A stretch of DNA of 64,000 nt from assembly GCF_030812995.1 (NCBI RefSeq), contig NZ_JAUSTT010000010.1, positions 87,665-151,664 of the forward strand. The letters run 5' to 3'. This DNA comes from Bacillus chungangensis. Its GTDB lineage: Bacteria; Bacillota; Bacilli; Bacillales; Bacillaceae_C. Under the pieces are notes generated by a model, which saw nothing but the letters and a program-made list of their open reading frames with translations, had not been told where the DNA came from and searched no databases. Positions 1 through 6,766 of this stretch are shown piece by piece. Position 1 is the first letter of the stretch; each line of letters opens with the position of its first letter. Both the position numbers and the translations under genes were made by a program.

Positions 1-557
1 TGCCATTCCTTCTCTGTTAATAAAGGATAATCCTTTCGATCCCCATACTTTTCGTAGCTTGTCATAGAATGCGTTTGATAGACGAAATCTGGAATCTTAG
101 CATAGACGTTTTTTAACCATGCATCGTCAGAATCCAACATCGCACGTTCTAGTTTTTTTAAACATACATATTGATCTCTTGATTTGGCAAGTCTAACATC
201 GATTTCGAGATTTAGAGCTTTCTCTAATTTTTGAATGTCACCCTCTTTTTTTACAAGCTGCTCAATAAGCGTTTCGTCCGCACAAGCAATGATTGCCGGC
301 TTGCCAACGTATCGTGCGTAGCTAAGTGCATAAAGAAGATAAACGATCGTTTTTCCAGTTCCAACACCTGCCTCAGCAAATATCACCTTCTTATCCTTAA
401 AGGCTTTTTCTAATTGAAAAGCCATAAATATTTGTTCATCTCTTAATTCGAAACCTTTTTCTGGTAAAATATCATAAAATACATCGGCAATCCAATTTGC
501 CATACTTTGATAAAAAGAATTTGCTTTTGTAATAGGAAACGGCAATGACTGCTGCAT
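1..557 (-). CDS. ypvA: DinG-family ATP-dependent helicase YpvA, N-terminal part (runs off the window)
   Basis: Reading the minus strand from an ATG at 557 gives an open frame of about 185 codons that continues past the left edge. It begins MQQSLPFPITKANSF and has a Walker A segment, AEAGVGTGKTIVYLL, near residues 60-75, preceded by the Q-motif-like LRDEQIFMAFQLEKAF. This is the layout of the XPD/DinG-like superfamily 2 helicases, and YpvA is the B. subtilis member found next to ypsC. A strong ribosome site (GAGGAGG) lies about 10 bases upstream of the ATG and fixes the start. The DEAH box and C-terminal helicase domain lie outside the window, so activity cannot be judged. DNA helicase action is family knowledge; the substrate is unknown. 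Confidence 0.85.
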   Translation of the reverse strand, partial: MQQSLPFPITKANSFYQSMANWIADVFYDILPEKGFELRDEQIFMAFQLEKAFKDKKVIFAEAGVGTGKTIVYLLYALSYARYVGKPAIIACADETLIEQLVKKEGDIQKLEKALNLEIDVRLAKSRDQYVCLKKLERAMLDSDDAWLKNVYAKIPDFVYQTHSMTSYEKYGDRKDYPLLTEKEW

Positions 558-625
558 TCTTTACTTTTCCTCCTCATTCAATCCAGAATGTGTCTGTTGA
601 TATAGTTCTAGTGAAATGTGTCCAT

Positions 626-774
626 TATAAGTCAAATCTATTCAGGTATAAGCGGTCGCTGCGGTTATAAGCCGAAATAACGTTTTTATAAGCCAAGTTG
701 CTGCAGTTATTTACAGAGTCTACTCTTATAAGCCGAAATGCGGTGGGTATAAGCCATATCTGTACATTTATAAA
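626..774. repeat. Tandem array of ~20-21 bp units built on TATAAGCC
   Basis: The core TATAAG(C) or a close variant starts at 626, 647, 666, 687, 727, 748 and 769, with a decayed unit near 707. Spacing is therefore 19-21 bp throughout, about two helical turns. Only the core is conserved; the rest of each unit varies (for example GAAATAACGTT, CAAGTTGCTGCAG, GAAATGCGGTGGG). The array lies between ypvA and the small gene at 910-1083 and contains no credible ORF. Function is unknown; a protein-binding array and an unstable tandem repeat are both possible. Confidence 0.75.
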
Positions 775-816
775 CAAAATCTGTTCAGTGGGAATTTGTC
801 ACATTAAAAATACATG

Positions 817-845
817 GAGGGTAACCTTTCACTAAGGTTACCCTC
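817..845 (-). terminator. Rho-independent terminator downstream of the 57-aa gene
   Basis: A perfect 12-bp inverted repeat (GAGGGTAACCTT / AAGGTTACCCTC) with a 5-nt loop. On the minus strand it is followed by CATG and then TATTTTT, so it is oriented to end transcription coming from 910-1083. Confidence 0.75.
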
Positions 846-909
846 ATGTTCTTACATATCCGTTTTTTCAAGTTTGCTTCTAACTAGTAGCTGCGAAGAA
901 AATAATAAC

Positions 910-1083
910 CTAATAAAGATTCCCTTGTTTTAACACATAGTCCATCGCTTGTTGAAAAGATAATTGTGCTTCACCAAGTCGTACAGCTGCAGCTTCGGAT
1001 TGTTCGGCGTCTTGTTGTAATATTTGTGCAGTATGGTGAAGTGCTTTTAAAATACGTTCGAATTCCATCATTGATCTTCCCAT
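910..1083 (-). CDS. Small conserved-type protein, 57 aa, unknown function
   Basis: The frame starts at ATG 1083 and encodes 57 residues (MGRSMMEFERILKALHHTAQ... ending YVLKQGNLY). The sequence is helical and glutamine/alanine rich (QILQQDAEQSEAAAVRL), with no membrane segment, signal peptide or cysteines. A strong Shine-Dalgarno (GAAGGAG) precedes the ATG by 7 bases and a hairpin terminator follows, so it is probably a real single-gene unit. By position it corresponds to the small gene yptA between ypvA and ypsC in B. subtilis, but I cannot confirm that homology from the sequence alone, so no symbol is given. Confidence 0.7.
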   Translation of the reverse strand: MGRSMMEFERILKALHHTAQILQQDAEQSEAAAVRLGEAQLSFQQAMDYVLKQGNLY

Positions 1084-1196
1084 TAGAAAACTCCTTCTCT
1101 GTTCGATTAGTTCAAAAAGTTCGGCCCTGTTTCAGCCCTTTTTGAATAGATATGATATTCATTATATACAGAGGGAAGGAGCTTTATTCACCTATA

Positions 1197-2336
1197 TTAC
1201 TGTTGCCTTGGAGGCCTTGGCCCCCAATATTGGTATAAATCTGTTCGTAAAAAACCATTGAATAGCTTGCGTTTTTTTGTTGCTTTTTTTCCGTAGCATT
1301 TTTCAAACGCTTCATATGCAGTCAAAATATAAATAGACCATGTTTCGAGTTTAGCGAAAGTTGTTCCCATATCTTTATACAGTTGTTCTACTTGGGGTCG
1401 ATCTCCGATTCTCTCCCCATATGGTGGATTGCCAACAATAACGCCATATTCCAAATGTGAGCGAAGGTCTTTTACCTGCATCTGTTTAAAATCAATTAAA
1501 TCACTTAATCCTGCTTCACTTGCATTTGCTTTAGAAATTTCAACCATGTGATGATCAATATCTGACCCTTGAATCGTAAGCGGTTGATCATAATTTGCTA
1601 AATCCTCTGCTTCTTGCCTTGCTTCATCCCATATTTCCCTATGTATCCATGGCCATGTTTCTGAGACAAAAGAACGGTTGAATCCTGGAGCAATATTTTG
1701 TCCTAAAAGAGCAGCTTCTATCGCAATAGTCCCAGAACCGCAAACGGGATCAATAAAAGGTCGATCAGGATGCCAATTCGTAAGCTGAACTAGAGCAGCA
1801 GCTAATGTTTCCTTGATTGGCGCCTCCCCTTGTCCAACCCGATAACCGCGTTTATGCAGCCCAGCACCACTCGTATCTAGTGTTAAAGTAACAATGTCCT
1901 TTAAAAGAGCTACTTCAATTTTAAAAAGCGGCCCCGTTTCCTCTAGCCAAGTATGTCGCCGATAGCTTGATTGTAAACGGTTGACAATCGCTTTCTTCAC
2001 AATGCCTTGGCAATCAGATACGCTATAAAGCGTTGATTTCACAGATTTACCCTGCACAGGAAAAGTTGCATTTTCAGGTAAAAAATTTTCCCAAGCCAAC
2101 GCCTTTGTCTGTTCAAAAAGCTGATCAAAAGTAGTGGCCTTAAATGAACCTATGATGATTTTCACTCTATCCGCTGTTCGCAGCCATAAATTACAGCGGG
2201 CAATTGCTTTTTCATCTCCTTGAAAAACAATCTTTCCATTATCCACTTGACATTCATAGCCAAGATCCCTTACTTCCTTTGCAACCAATGCTTCTAGCCC
2301 CATCGCAGCAGTTGCGACTATTGTATAATTTCCCAT
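1197..2336 (-). CDS. ypsC: rRNA (guanine-N2-)-methyltransferase, RlmL/YpsC type
   Basis: This 379-residue protein has an N-terminal THUMP RNA-binding region (about residues 1-155) and a Rossmann methyltransferase domain. The SAM-binding motif DPVCGSGTIAIEAALLG lies near residue 195 and the catalytic NPPYGERI motif near 302, typical of enzymes that methylate an exocyclic amine of guanine or adenine. It resembles the RlmL N-terminal half, which makes m2G2445 in E. coli 23S rRNA; the exact target here is inferred. The frame is open for 7 more codons upstream, but ATG 2336 has an AGGGAGG site 5 bases upstream and matches the family N-terminus (MGNYTIVATAAMGLEA), so that start is used. It lies just downstream of rnpB and gpsB, as in other bacilli. 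Confidence 0.92.
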   Translation of the reverse strand: MGNYTIVATAAMGLEALVAKEVRDLGYECQVDNGKIVFQGDEKAIARCNLWLRTADRVKIIIGSFKATTFDQLFEQTKALAWENFLPENATFPVQGKSVKSTLYSVSDCQGIVKKAIVNRLQSSYRRHTWLEETGPLFKIEVALLKDIVTLTLDTSGAGLHKRGYRVGQGEAPIKETLAAALVQLTNWHPDRPFIDPVCGSGTIAIEAALLGQNIAPGFNRSFVSETWPWIHREIWDEARQEAEDLANYDQPLTIQGSDIDHHMVEISKANASEAGLSDLIDFKQMQVKDLRSHLEYGVIVGNPPYGERIGDRPQVEQLYKDMGTTFAKLETWSIYILTAYEAFEKCYGKKATKKRKLFNGFLRTDLYQYWGPRPPRQQ

Positions 2337-2615
2337 CTTTACCTCCCTATATCCCATATTTAATCGACGATTATAAACCTGAATTCAAGTGAAATCAAAA
2401 GCAATAAGTATTTATGAAGATAAGAGATAACATTTTTCTCAATCTTCTGATTGGCAAAAAAAATTGAACAGTATATATGAGAAATCCGTTGAACGGTACA
2501 TGCATTTGTCTTTCGAATGATATATTTTTCTATTTATGTAAGTAATGCTTCCATGTGCCCTCACGTGCCCAGTAAATAGCAAGCCTAATGCTAACCGTTT
2601 TATATATGTAGAAAT
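2337..2615. other. Intergenic stretch between ypsC and rnpB, no gene seen
   Basis: About 280 bp of AT-rich sequence with no ORF with a ribosome site and no dispersed-repeat copy. It should contain the ypsC promoter, but I could not single out a convincing -35/-10 pair. Confidence 0.5.
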
Positions 2616-2662
2616 CTAACAACAAATGCTCTCCTTTTTTTAAGGAGAGCATTTGTTGTTAG
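2616..2662 (-). terminator. Strong bidirectional hairpin terminating rnpB
   Basis: A 21-bp perfect inverted repeat with a five-T loop (2637-2641). It lies about 10 bp beyond the 3' end of the RNase P RNA on the minus strand, where it is the obvious end of the rnpB transcript. The U-rich tail is imperfect (ATTTGTTGTTAGATTTC). Confidence 0.75.
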
Positions 2663-2672
2663 TTTGTCCTAA

Positions 2673-3082
2673 AATAACGTTTTATAAGCCATGTTCTGTT
2701 CCATTGTACTTCAAGCGATATAGGATAATCTCGTACTCCGGCGGTAATCATCTATCTACAGGTTGAAAAGTCAGCCTGTCTCTTCCATTGTTGAATTCCT
2801 CAGGAAGAATGCCTCTACCATTATTTGAGTTTCTCGCTCGCGGGGTTTACCTCGTTCCACCTTTGAAATTTCTTTCAAAGCTTCGTCACTGTGGCACTTT
2901 CAAGATACTGACACCATATTCCAAAGAACTTAGGTGTTTTTTCTGCCGTCAATCCAGTAATAAAACCAGACTGCCCTAGCTTATGATTTGGCTAGGCACG
3001 AACACTACGGGCATCTCAGCACCGTGCGAGCATGGACTTTCCTCTACGGCATTGCTGCCGCAGCGATTACCCAAACGTTATT
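2673..3082 (-). ncRNA. rnpB: RNase P RNA, type B
   Basis: The minus strand carries the hallmark blocks of a Bacillus type B RNase P RNA in order: GGGTAATCGCTGC near the 5' end, GAGGAAAGTCCATGCTCGCA, GTGCCACAGTGACGAAG, GGTGGAACGAGGTAAACCC, CGAGCGAGAAACTCAAAT, then GATGATTACCGCCGGAGTAC and GAACATGGCTTATA at the 3' end. The terminal P1 helix is visible as AATAACGTTT (3082-3073) pairing with AAACGTTATT (2682-2673), which sets both ends. Length is about 410 nt against about 400 in B. subtilis. It is the catalytic subunit that removes 5' leaders from pre-tRNA. ORFs across it are artefacts. Mature ends are inferred from P1 pairing. Confidence 0.96.
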
Positions 3083-3100
3083 TTCACTTCCCAAAGATCT

Positions 3101-3129
3101 ATTATATGCAAAAGCATTCAATATATCAA
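3101..3129 (-). promoter_or_regulatory. Sigma-A promoter of rnpB
   Basis: On the minus strand TTGATA (3129-3124) is separated by 17 bp from a perfect TATAAT (3106-3101). Initiation about 7 bases downstream (near 3093) falls roughly 10 nt before the RNase P RNA 5' end. Confidence 0.85.
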
Positions 3130-3200
3130 GGGTAATCATTTAACTTCTTTAACAAAATTAGACAGAACTCATACTCCTCCATTTAAAAATAGAGGATTCC

Positions 3201-3500
3201 TCACTCATACAATTTATTGCCGAAAACATGCTTCTCTAAATTTGATAACCGTTTTAAAATATCAAAATTTGTTGTACCTGCCGGCTGTGGAGGCTGGCGG
3301 CGCACTGTTTCTTCCGCTGATTTTTTTAAACGAGCATTTTCCTGTTTTAGTTCTTCAACTATTTGATAAAAACTTTCATAATCCTGAATGATAAGATCTA
3401 AATACTTATCCACTTCTTCTTGATTATACCCACGCATACTTGTTTTAAATTCTTTTTCCAAAATATCTTTTGCTGTTAAATTTATTTTATCAGATAACAT
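3201..3500 (-). CDS. gpsB: Cell-division/cell-wall adaptor GpsB
   Basis: A 99-aa protein, [18 protein letters not shown]..., with the DivIVA-like N-terminal domain ([26 protein letters not shown] within residues 8-35), a central coiled coil (about 40-65) and the conserved C-terminal trimerising segment [17 protein letters not shown]. GpsB links PBP1 (PonA) to the divisome and shuttles it between septum and side wall in B. subtilis; ponA is also in this window. GTG and ATG codons lie upstream, but ATG 3500 has GAGGTG at 9-nt spacing, whereas ATG 3509 would directly abut it. It lies immediately upstream of rnpB on the same strand, which has its own promoter. Confidence 0.95.
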   Translation of the reverse strand: MLSDKINLTAKDILEKEFKTSMRGYNQEEVDKYLDLIIQDYESFYQIVEELKQENARLKKSAEETVRRQPPQPAGTTNFDILKRLSNLEKHVFGNKLYE

Positions 3501-3615
3501 CCAAGACATCACCTCAACATTTACAAAACCTTATATAGTATTCTTTCAAAAAAACGTTGTTTTGTCAATTTTCATCTCCATTTTTCAAATGATTTTCTGC
3601 CGTATTGTTTAAAAA

Positions 3616-3876
3616 ATAAATTGAAGCTTCCATGAGTGGGGGTTTTCTTCATCCCCTATACAAAGGATCTCAAGCTAAAAGCGCGTCGTCCTCGAAAAAG
3701 GAAACCCGCTTTTTCTTCCTTTTTCTTCGTGCGATGAAACACTGCCGAAGCTTTCCTTATCCTGTCGGCTCGAACCAATCGGACATTTAGCTTTCAGTTA
3801 CCCCTACTTAGACTTCTTTTATTTCTCTTACTACCAAAATGGGGGGCTTGATTTTGCCAGTTAGATGTGGGATAAA
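3616..3876 (-). mobile_element. Dispersed IS200/IS605-like non-autonomous element, copy 1
   Basis: A 261-bp copy of the window's repeat family, bounded by ATAAA at both ends on the plus strand. On the minus strand it reads TTTAT-CCCACATCTAACTGGC at the left end, then the conserved core CTGAAAG-TAAATGTCCGATTGG, GACAGGATAAGGAAAGC, the CGCACGAAG segment and the right-end hairpin CCCCCACTCATGG. It contains no ORF. It ends 16 bp downstream of the ypsA stop. Confidence 0.8.
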
Positions 3877-3891
3877 TTGTTCACAAAATGC

Positions 3892-4467
3892 TCACATACT
3901 TGTATCTTGTTGAAGCTCCTTCATCCATGCTTCTTCCTCAGCAATCATTTGCAAGCTATAAAAATCAATCATATGAATTGTATAATCAGCATGATACTGT
4001 TGTTTTTTAGCGCTTTCTAATAAGTATTTTACATGTCCCTCATGCTCCTCATCATAGACAATAACAAGACAATCGCTTTTTTGCAGTAAAAAATTATTTT
4101 TGTTGCGAAATTGCTGCGGCCCTTCGTAAGGGCGTTTTGAAATAGCATCCACATAATCAGCATGGGCAATAACGGTTTCATACAGTGATTGGTTGTCCTC
4201 ATTCCATCTCTTTTCTTGGTCTAGAAATGGGGTTAACACAGCTAGCTTGAGCTGTCTATACTCCGCTTGAAGCTCCATTACAACTTCTGCAGCCCAAAGC
4301 TCTGTACCTAATTGACCAGAAATAATAACCCATTCCAAACCTTCTTCGCATAATTGTTTTAATTCCTTTTCAATTGCTTTTTTAATATAATAAACTTCCG
4401 GTTGTGTATTTTTAAATATACCGATCTCATAAGGTTTATATCCTGTAACGAAGGCGACTTTTTTCAC
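3892..4467 (-). CDS. ypsA: SLOG-superfamily protein YpsA (DUF1273)
   Basis: A 191-residue protein of the YpsA family, a Rossmann-like fold related to DprA and the LOG enzymes. Visible family features are the N-terminal AFVTGYKPYEIGIF, the glycine-containing nucleotide-binding-type loop VIISGQLGTELWAAEV (about 48-63) and the C-terminal YDEEHEGHVKYL. In B. subtilis YpsA is linked to oxidative-stress protection and cell division; its ligand is not firmly known. The start is GTG 4467, preceded by GAGGAAG at about 9 nt. Position next to gpsB and cotD is the standard bacillus order. Confidence 0.9.
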   Translation of the reverse strand: MKKVAFVTGYKPYEIGIFKNTQPEVYYIKKAIEKELKQLCEEGLEWVIISGQLGTELWAAEVVMELQAEYRQLKLAVLTPFLDQEKRWNEDNQSLYETVIAHADYVDAISKRPYEGPQQFRNKNNFLLQKSDCLVIVYDEEHEGHVKYLLESAKKQQYHADYTIHMIDFYSLQMIAEEEAWMKELQQDTSM

Positions 4468-4507
4468 ATAAACACTTCCTCATCATTAGTGGCAGTTTAA
4501 AATAAAA

Positions 4508-4535
4508 CAAGGGTGATATAAACTATTCACCCTTG
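4508..4535 (-). terminator. Terminator of cotD
   Basis: Stem CAAGGGTGA / TCACCCTTG with a 10-nt loop, followed on the minus strand by TTTTATTTT. It is placed just after the cotD stop. Confidence 0.85.
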
Positions 4536-4562
4536 CATGACATTTAATACGACAACCTTTTT

Positions 4563-4811
4563 TTACCTGCCCCATCCATACGGAGGACACTTCGGTCTAG
4601 GCCCACACAGCAAATGTTGACTCTTCACATCACTTACAGCAGATTCTGTATGAGGGAAATAATGTTGATGTTGATAAAGAGTGTGATTTACATTTGTTGT
4701 ATGGCTTGGATGTATATGTGGAACAATAAATTTTTGATACGTATTATTAACACAGCATTTAGTTGGATGTACAACAGCAGGCAGAACAGTCGGTCCACAG
4801 TGAGAATACAT
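4563..4811 (-). CDS. cotD: Spore coat protein CotD
   Basis: An 82-aa, histidine- and cysteine-rich protein beginning MYSHCGPTVLPAVVHPTKCC with the CotD signature FIVPHIHPSHTTNVNHTLYQHQHYFPHT. These match the inner-coat protein CotD, which is deposited on the forespore from the mother cell. It has a strong ribosome site (AAAGGAG) and its own terminator, so it is a single-gene unit. A sigma-K type promoter lies about 50 bp upstream, fitting late mother-cell expression. Confidence 0.92.
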   Translation of the reverse strand: MYSHCGPTVLPAVVHPTKCCVNNTYQKFIVPHIHPSHTTNVNHTLYQHQHYFPHTESAVSDVKSQHLLCGPRPKCPPYGWGR

Positions 4812-4853
4812 TATTTTGTTCTCCTTTCATGACAGATTTATCAGATTCAATAA

Positions 4854-4883
4854 TAGCCTATGACTTTTCTATACAACATGTAC
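4854..4883 (-). promoter_or_regulatory. Candidate sigma-K promoter of cotD
   Basis: On the minus strand CATAGGCTA (4862-4854) fits the sigma-K -10 consensus CATAnnnTA. TACA (4882-4879), 16 bp upstream, supplies the AC core of the -35. Prediction from consensus only. Confidence 0.55.
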
Positions 4884-4985
4884 TAATGAAAAAACCTATT
4901 TTTGAACCCAACTATTGATGTATTTTAACCAGACATACGCTATCGTATTTTCTCCTTCTGTTTTTTCAAGAGTCGACACTCTTTT

Positions 4986-5183
4986 TTAAAATAGAGAAAG
5001 AAATCGTCGCTTTTTGCGCTTGCCCAGGAAATAATCAATTTGTCTATTTCCCACTTTCACTTCGAAAAGGAAATAAGCTTTTTCACCCTCTAACTTTCTC
5101 ATTGCTTGGTCTACATCATAAGGATATCTTCTTAACGTAGATCGCAAAAAAAAGTGGCTTTCTTTTACGATACTTTACTTCAT
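4986..5183 (-). pseudogene. Possible small gene broken by a stop at codon 3
   Basis: ATG 5183 has an AGGAAAG ribosome-like site, but the third codon is TAA. The same frame then runs open for 62 codons to a TAA at 4986, encoding a protein-like sequence with HFFLRSTLRRYPYDVDQAM, LEGEKAYFLFEVKVGNRQID and a very basic tail GKRKKRRF. No ATG, GTG or TTG with a good ribosome site lies between. Either this is a recently inactivated small gene of unknown family, or it starts at an unusual codon, or it is chance. I do not recognise a homologue. Confidence 0.35.
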
Positions 5184-5240
5184 ATTTTCTTTCCTAATGG
5201 AGAGACTAAAAAACTTGACATTCCTAGCATTGATAATGAT

Positions 5241-6497
5241 TCATCCCCTTTTGGCAGACTTTTTTTGTAATCTGTTTAAACGTTTAGATGCTTGCTGGAT
5301 AAAACGTTCTTGCTGCTTTCTTGTTTTCATTGGGGATAATTTCTCAATAGCTATTCCTTTTTCTGTCCATTTAATTGCAAGATCAATTTGCTTAAATTGG
5401 TGTTCCATTAGTTTAGCAAGTTCTATGCTTGCCTGCTTTTGGAAAGACAAACTTCCTTTTTCCGCAACTTCTTCCCATAGTCTTCGCGCTTCTTCATATC
5501 TTTTATTCTGTTTATAATAAAAAGCCAGCTGATGCTTTGCTTCGATATTTTCTGCTTTGGCGGCTTCCTGAAAAGTATAAATCGCCGTTTTATTCTCTCC
5601 GATCGCTTGAAACCATTTGCCAATTAACACTTTTTGTTCTGTCGTTTGCTGAGGATCAGTTTGCTGAATTTGTAAGGACAAATGTGTGTATAGAGTCATT
5701 AAAGCCAAAATGTCCTTTTCATTATGTTCCATTATCTTTAAGATTCCTTCAGGATTTTTTCTGTCTACAAAATCAAAATAGATCATCGGTGCTAAATATC
5801 CAGGAACATCGTCTTTTCTAGTAATGCCAAGAATCTCTTTTTCAACATGTGCAAGTTTTACTGATGAAAGCTGGTGTTTCCATAATCGTCTTGCTGCATG
5901 ATATAAGTCAAAATGTCCAAAAGCAGGCAGCTTTGGTACATGTTCACGAATTAGCGTATGCTGCGTCTTTACTTGCGGCCAATCAAAACTTTTCCCATTA
6001 TAAGTAACGAGGGTGGTATAATCAACTTGTTCTAAAAAGCTTGCGTAAAGCGGAATTTCTAGTCCTGGCTCTGGCAGCAAGTGCTGTCTCACAATGATTT
6101 CTTGATCAACGCACCTAGCATACCCTAATAAAAAAATTGTATTGCCTGCCCCGCCTCCTAGTCCTGTTGTTTCAATATCAAAAAAAAATAAATCACTTGA
6201 TGCAAATCCTTTTGCTGATAGTGGGTGATCTCCTACAAAATCATCCCATTGCTGCATGACATGTATATAGTCTTGAAAGCTGTATTTTCCATACTGTTCT
6301 GAGATATGGTAGCGTTTTTCCCGAATAAAACAATAATCATGACCGACATAATAAGGTATAACATTCGCTTCTTGCCACACTTCTAGAAATGGAATATCAT
6401 TTGTTTCTTGCAGGGGAATCTCCATTTCCGATAAAAGTTCTTGTTTTTTAGGAATAATATGCTGTTTAAAACGATTCAATTTATGTTTAAGTGACAT
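5241..6497 (-). CDS. mrfB: Mitomycin repair factor B, RNase H-like exonuclease with TPR tail
   Basis: A 418-residue YprB-family protein. The N-terminal half has a DEDD-type exonuclease fold with FFDIETTGLGGG (acidic pair near residues 107-109), TYNGKSFDWP (near 175) and a later HNEKDILAL segment providing the last acidic residue. The C-terminal third (about 295-400) has two TPR-like helices. In B. subtilis MrfB (YprB) works with the helicase MrfA in a UvrABC-independent pathway that removes mitomycin C adducts. ATG 6497 is chosen over GTG 6500 because GAGGTG is 7 bases from the ATG. Unlike in B. subtilis, a decayed repeat separates it from mrfA by 269 bp. Confidence 0.92.
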   Translation of the reverse strand: MSLKHKLNRFKQHIIPKKQELLSEMEIPLQETNDIPFLEVWQEANVIPYYVGHDYCFIREKRYHISEQYGKYSFQDYIHVMQQWDDFVGDHPLSAKGFASSDLFFFDIETTGLGGGAGNTIFLLGYARCVDQEIIVRQHLLPEPGLEIPLYASFLEQVDYTTLVTYNGKSFDWPQVKTQHTLIREHVPKLPAFGHFDLYHAARRLWKHQLSSVKLAHVEKEILGITRKDDVPGYLAPMIYFDFVDRKNPEGILKIMEHNEKDILALMTLYTHLSLQIQQTDPQQTTEQKVLIGKWFQAIGENKTAIYTFQEAAKAENIEAKHQLAFYYKQNKRYEEARRLWEEVAEKGSLSFQKQASIELAKLMEHQFKQIDLAIKWTEKGIAIEKLSPMKTRKQQERFIQQASKRLNRLQKKSAKRG

Positions 6498-6600
6498 CAC
6501 GATTCACCTCATTTTTTCATACAGCAAAAATGAAAACAATTAACCTGTACAAAGATAAAAGCCACTTTTTATCTGTGTTTCACATTCTCATTTTACTAGA

Positions 6601-6743
6601 AATGAGATTCTTTTTCGCCTCTCACTTCTATTCATTCGAGACGACAGGATAACCAAAGCTTCAGCAGCCGTACATCACAAGTTTTTGAGGACATTGCATT
6701 CTTAGCTTGAACATATGTATATAAGTTGTGGGAAAAACTTTAT
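6601..6743 (+). mobile_element. Decayed copy of the dispersed element between mrfA and mrfB
   Basis: Plus-strand matches to the family core: TTCGAGACGACAGGATAA, AAAGCTTCAGCAG, GTTTTTGAGGACATTGC, TTCTTAGCTTGA, ending ACTTTAT at 6743. The left-end hairpin and much of the rest are lost. It lies within what is a two-gene operon in B. subtilis. Confidence 0.6.
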
Positions 6744-6766
6744 ATCTTTCTTCTCATTCAATTATG

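Noticed and set aside
626..774. CRISPR array
   Set aside because: Units are only about 20 bp with an 8-bp conserved core and no repeat/spacer alternation of CRISPR size; no cas genes are nearby.
2788..3391. Plus-strand frames 2788-2979 and 3032-3391 as protein genes
   Set aside because: They lie across RNase P RNA and its promoter/gpsB on the opposite strand, have no ribosome site, and rnpB identity is unambiguous.
3616..3876. Dispersed repeats as simple terminators or REP-like palindromes
   Set aside because: They are 210-340 bp, share long non-palindromic conserved blocks and defined ends, and include decayed partial copies, which fits a mobile element better.
4811..4832. Plus-strand frame 4614-4832 antisense to cotD
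   Set aside because: Shadow of cotD without a ribosome site; the minus-strand gene has clear coat-protein features and signals.
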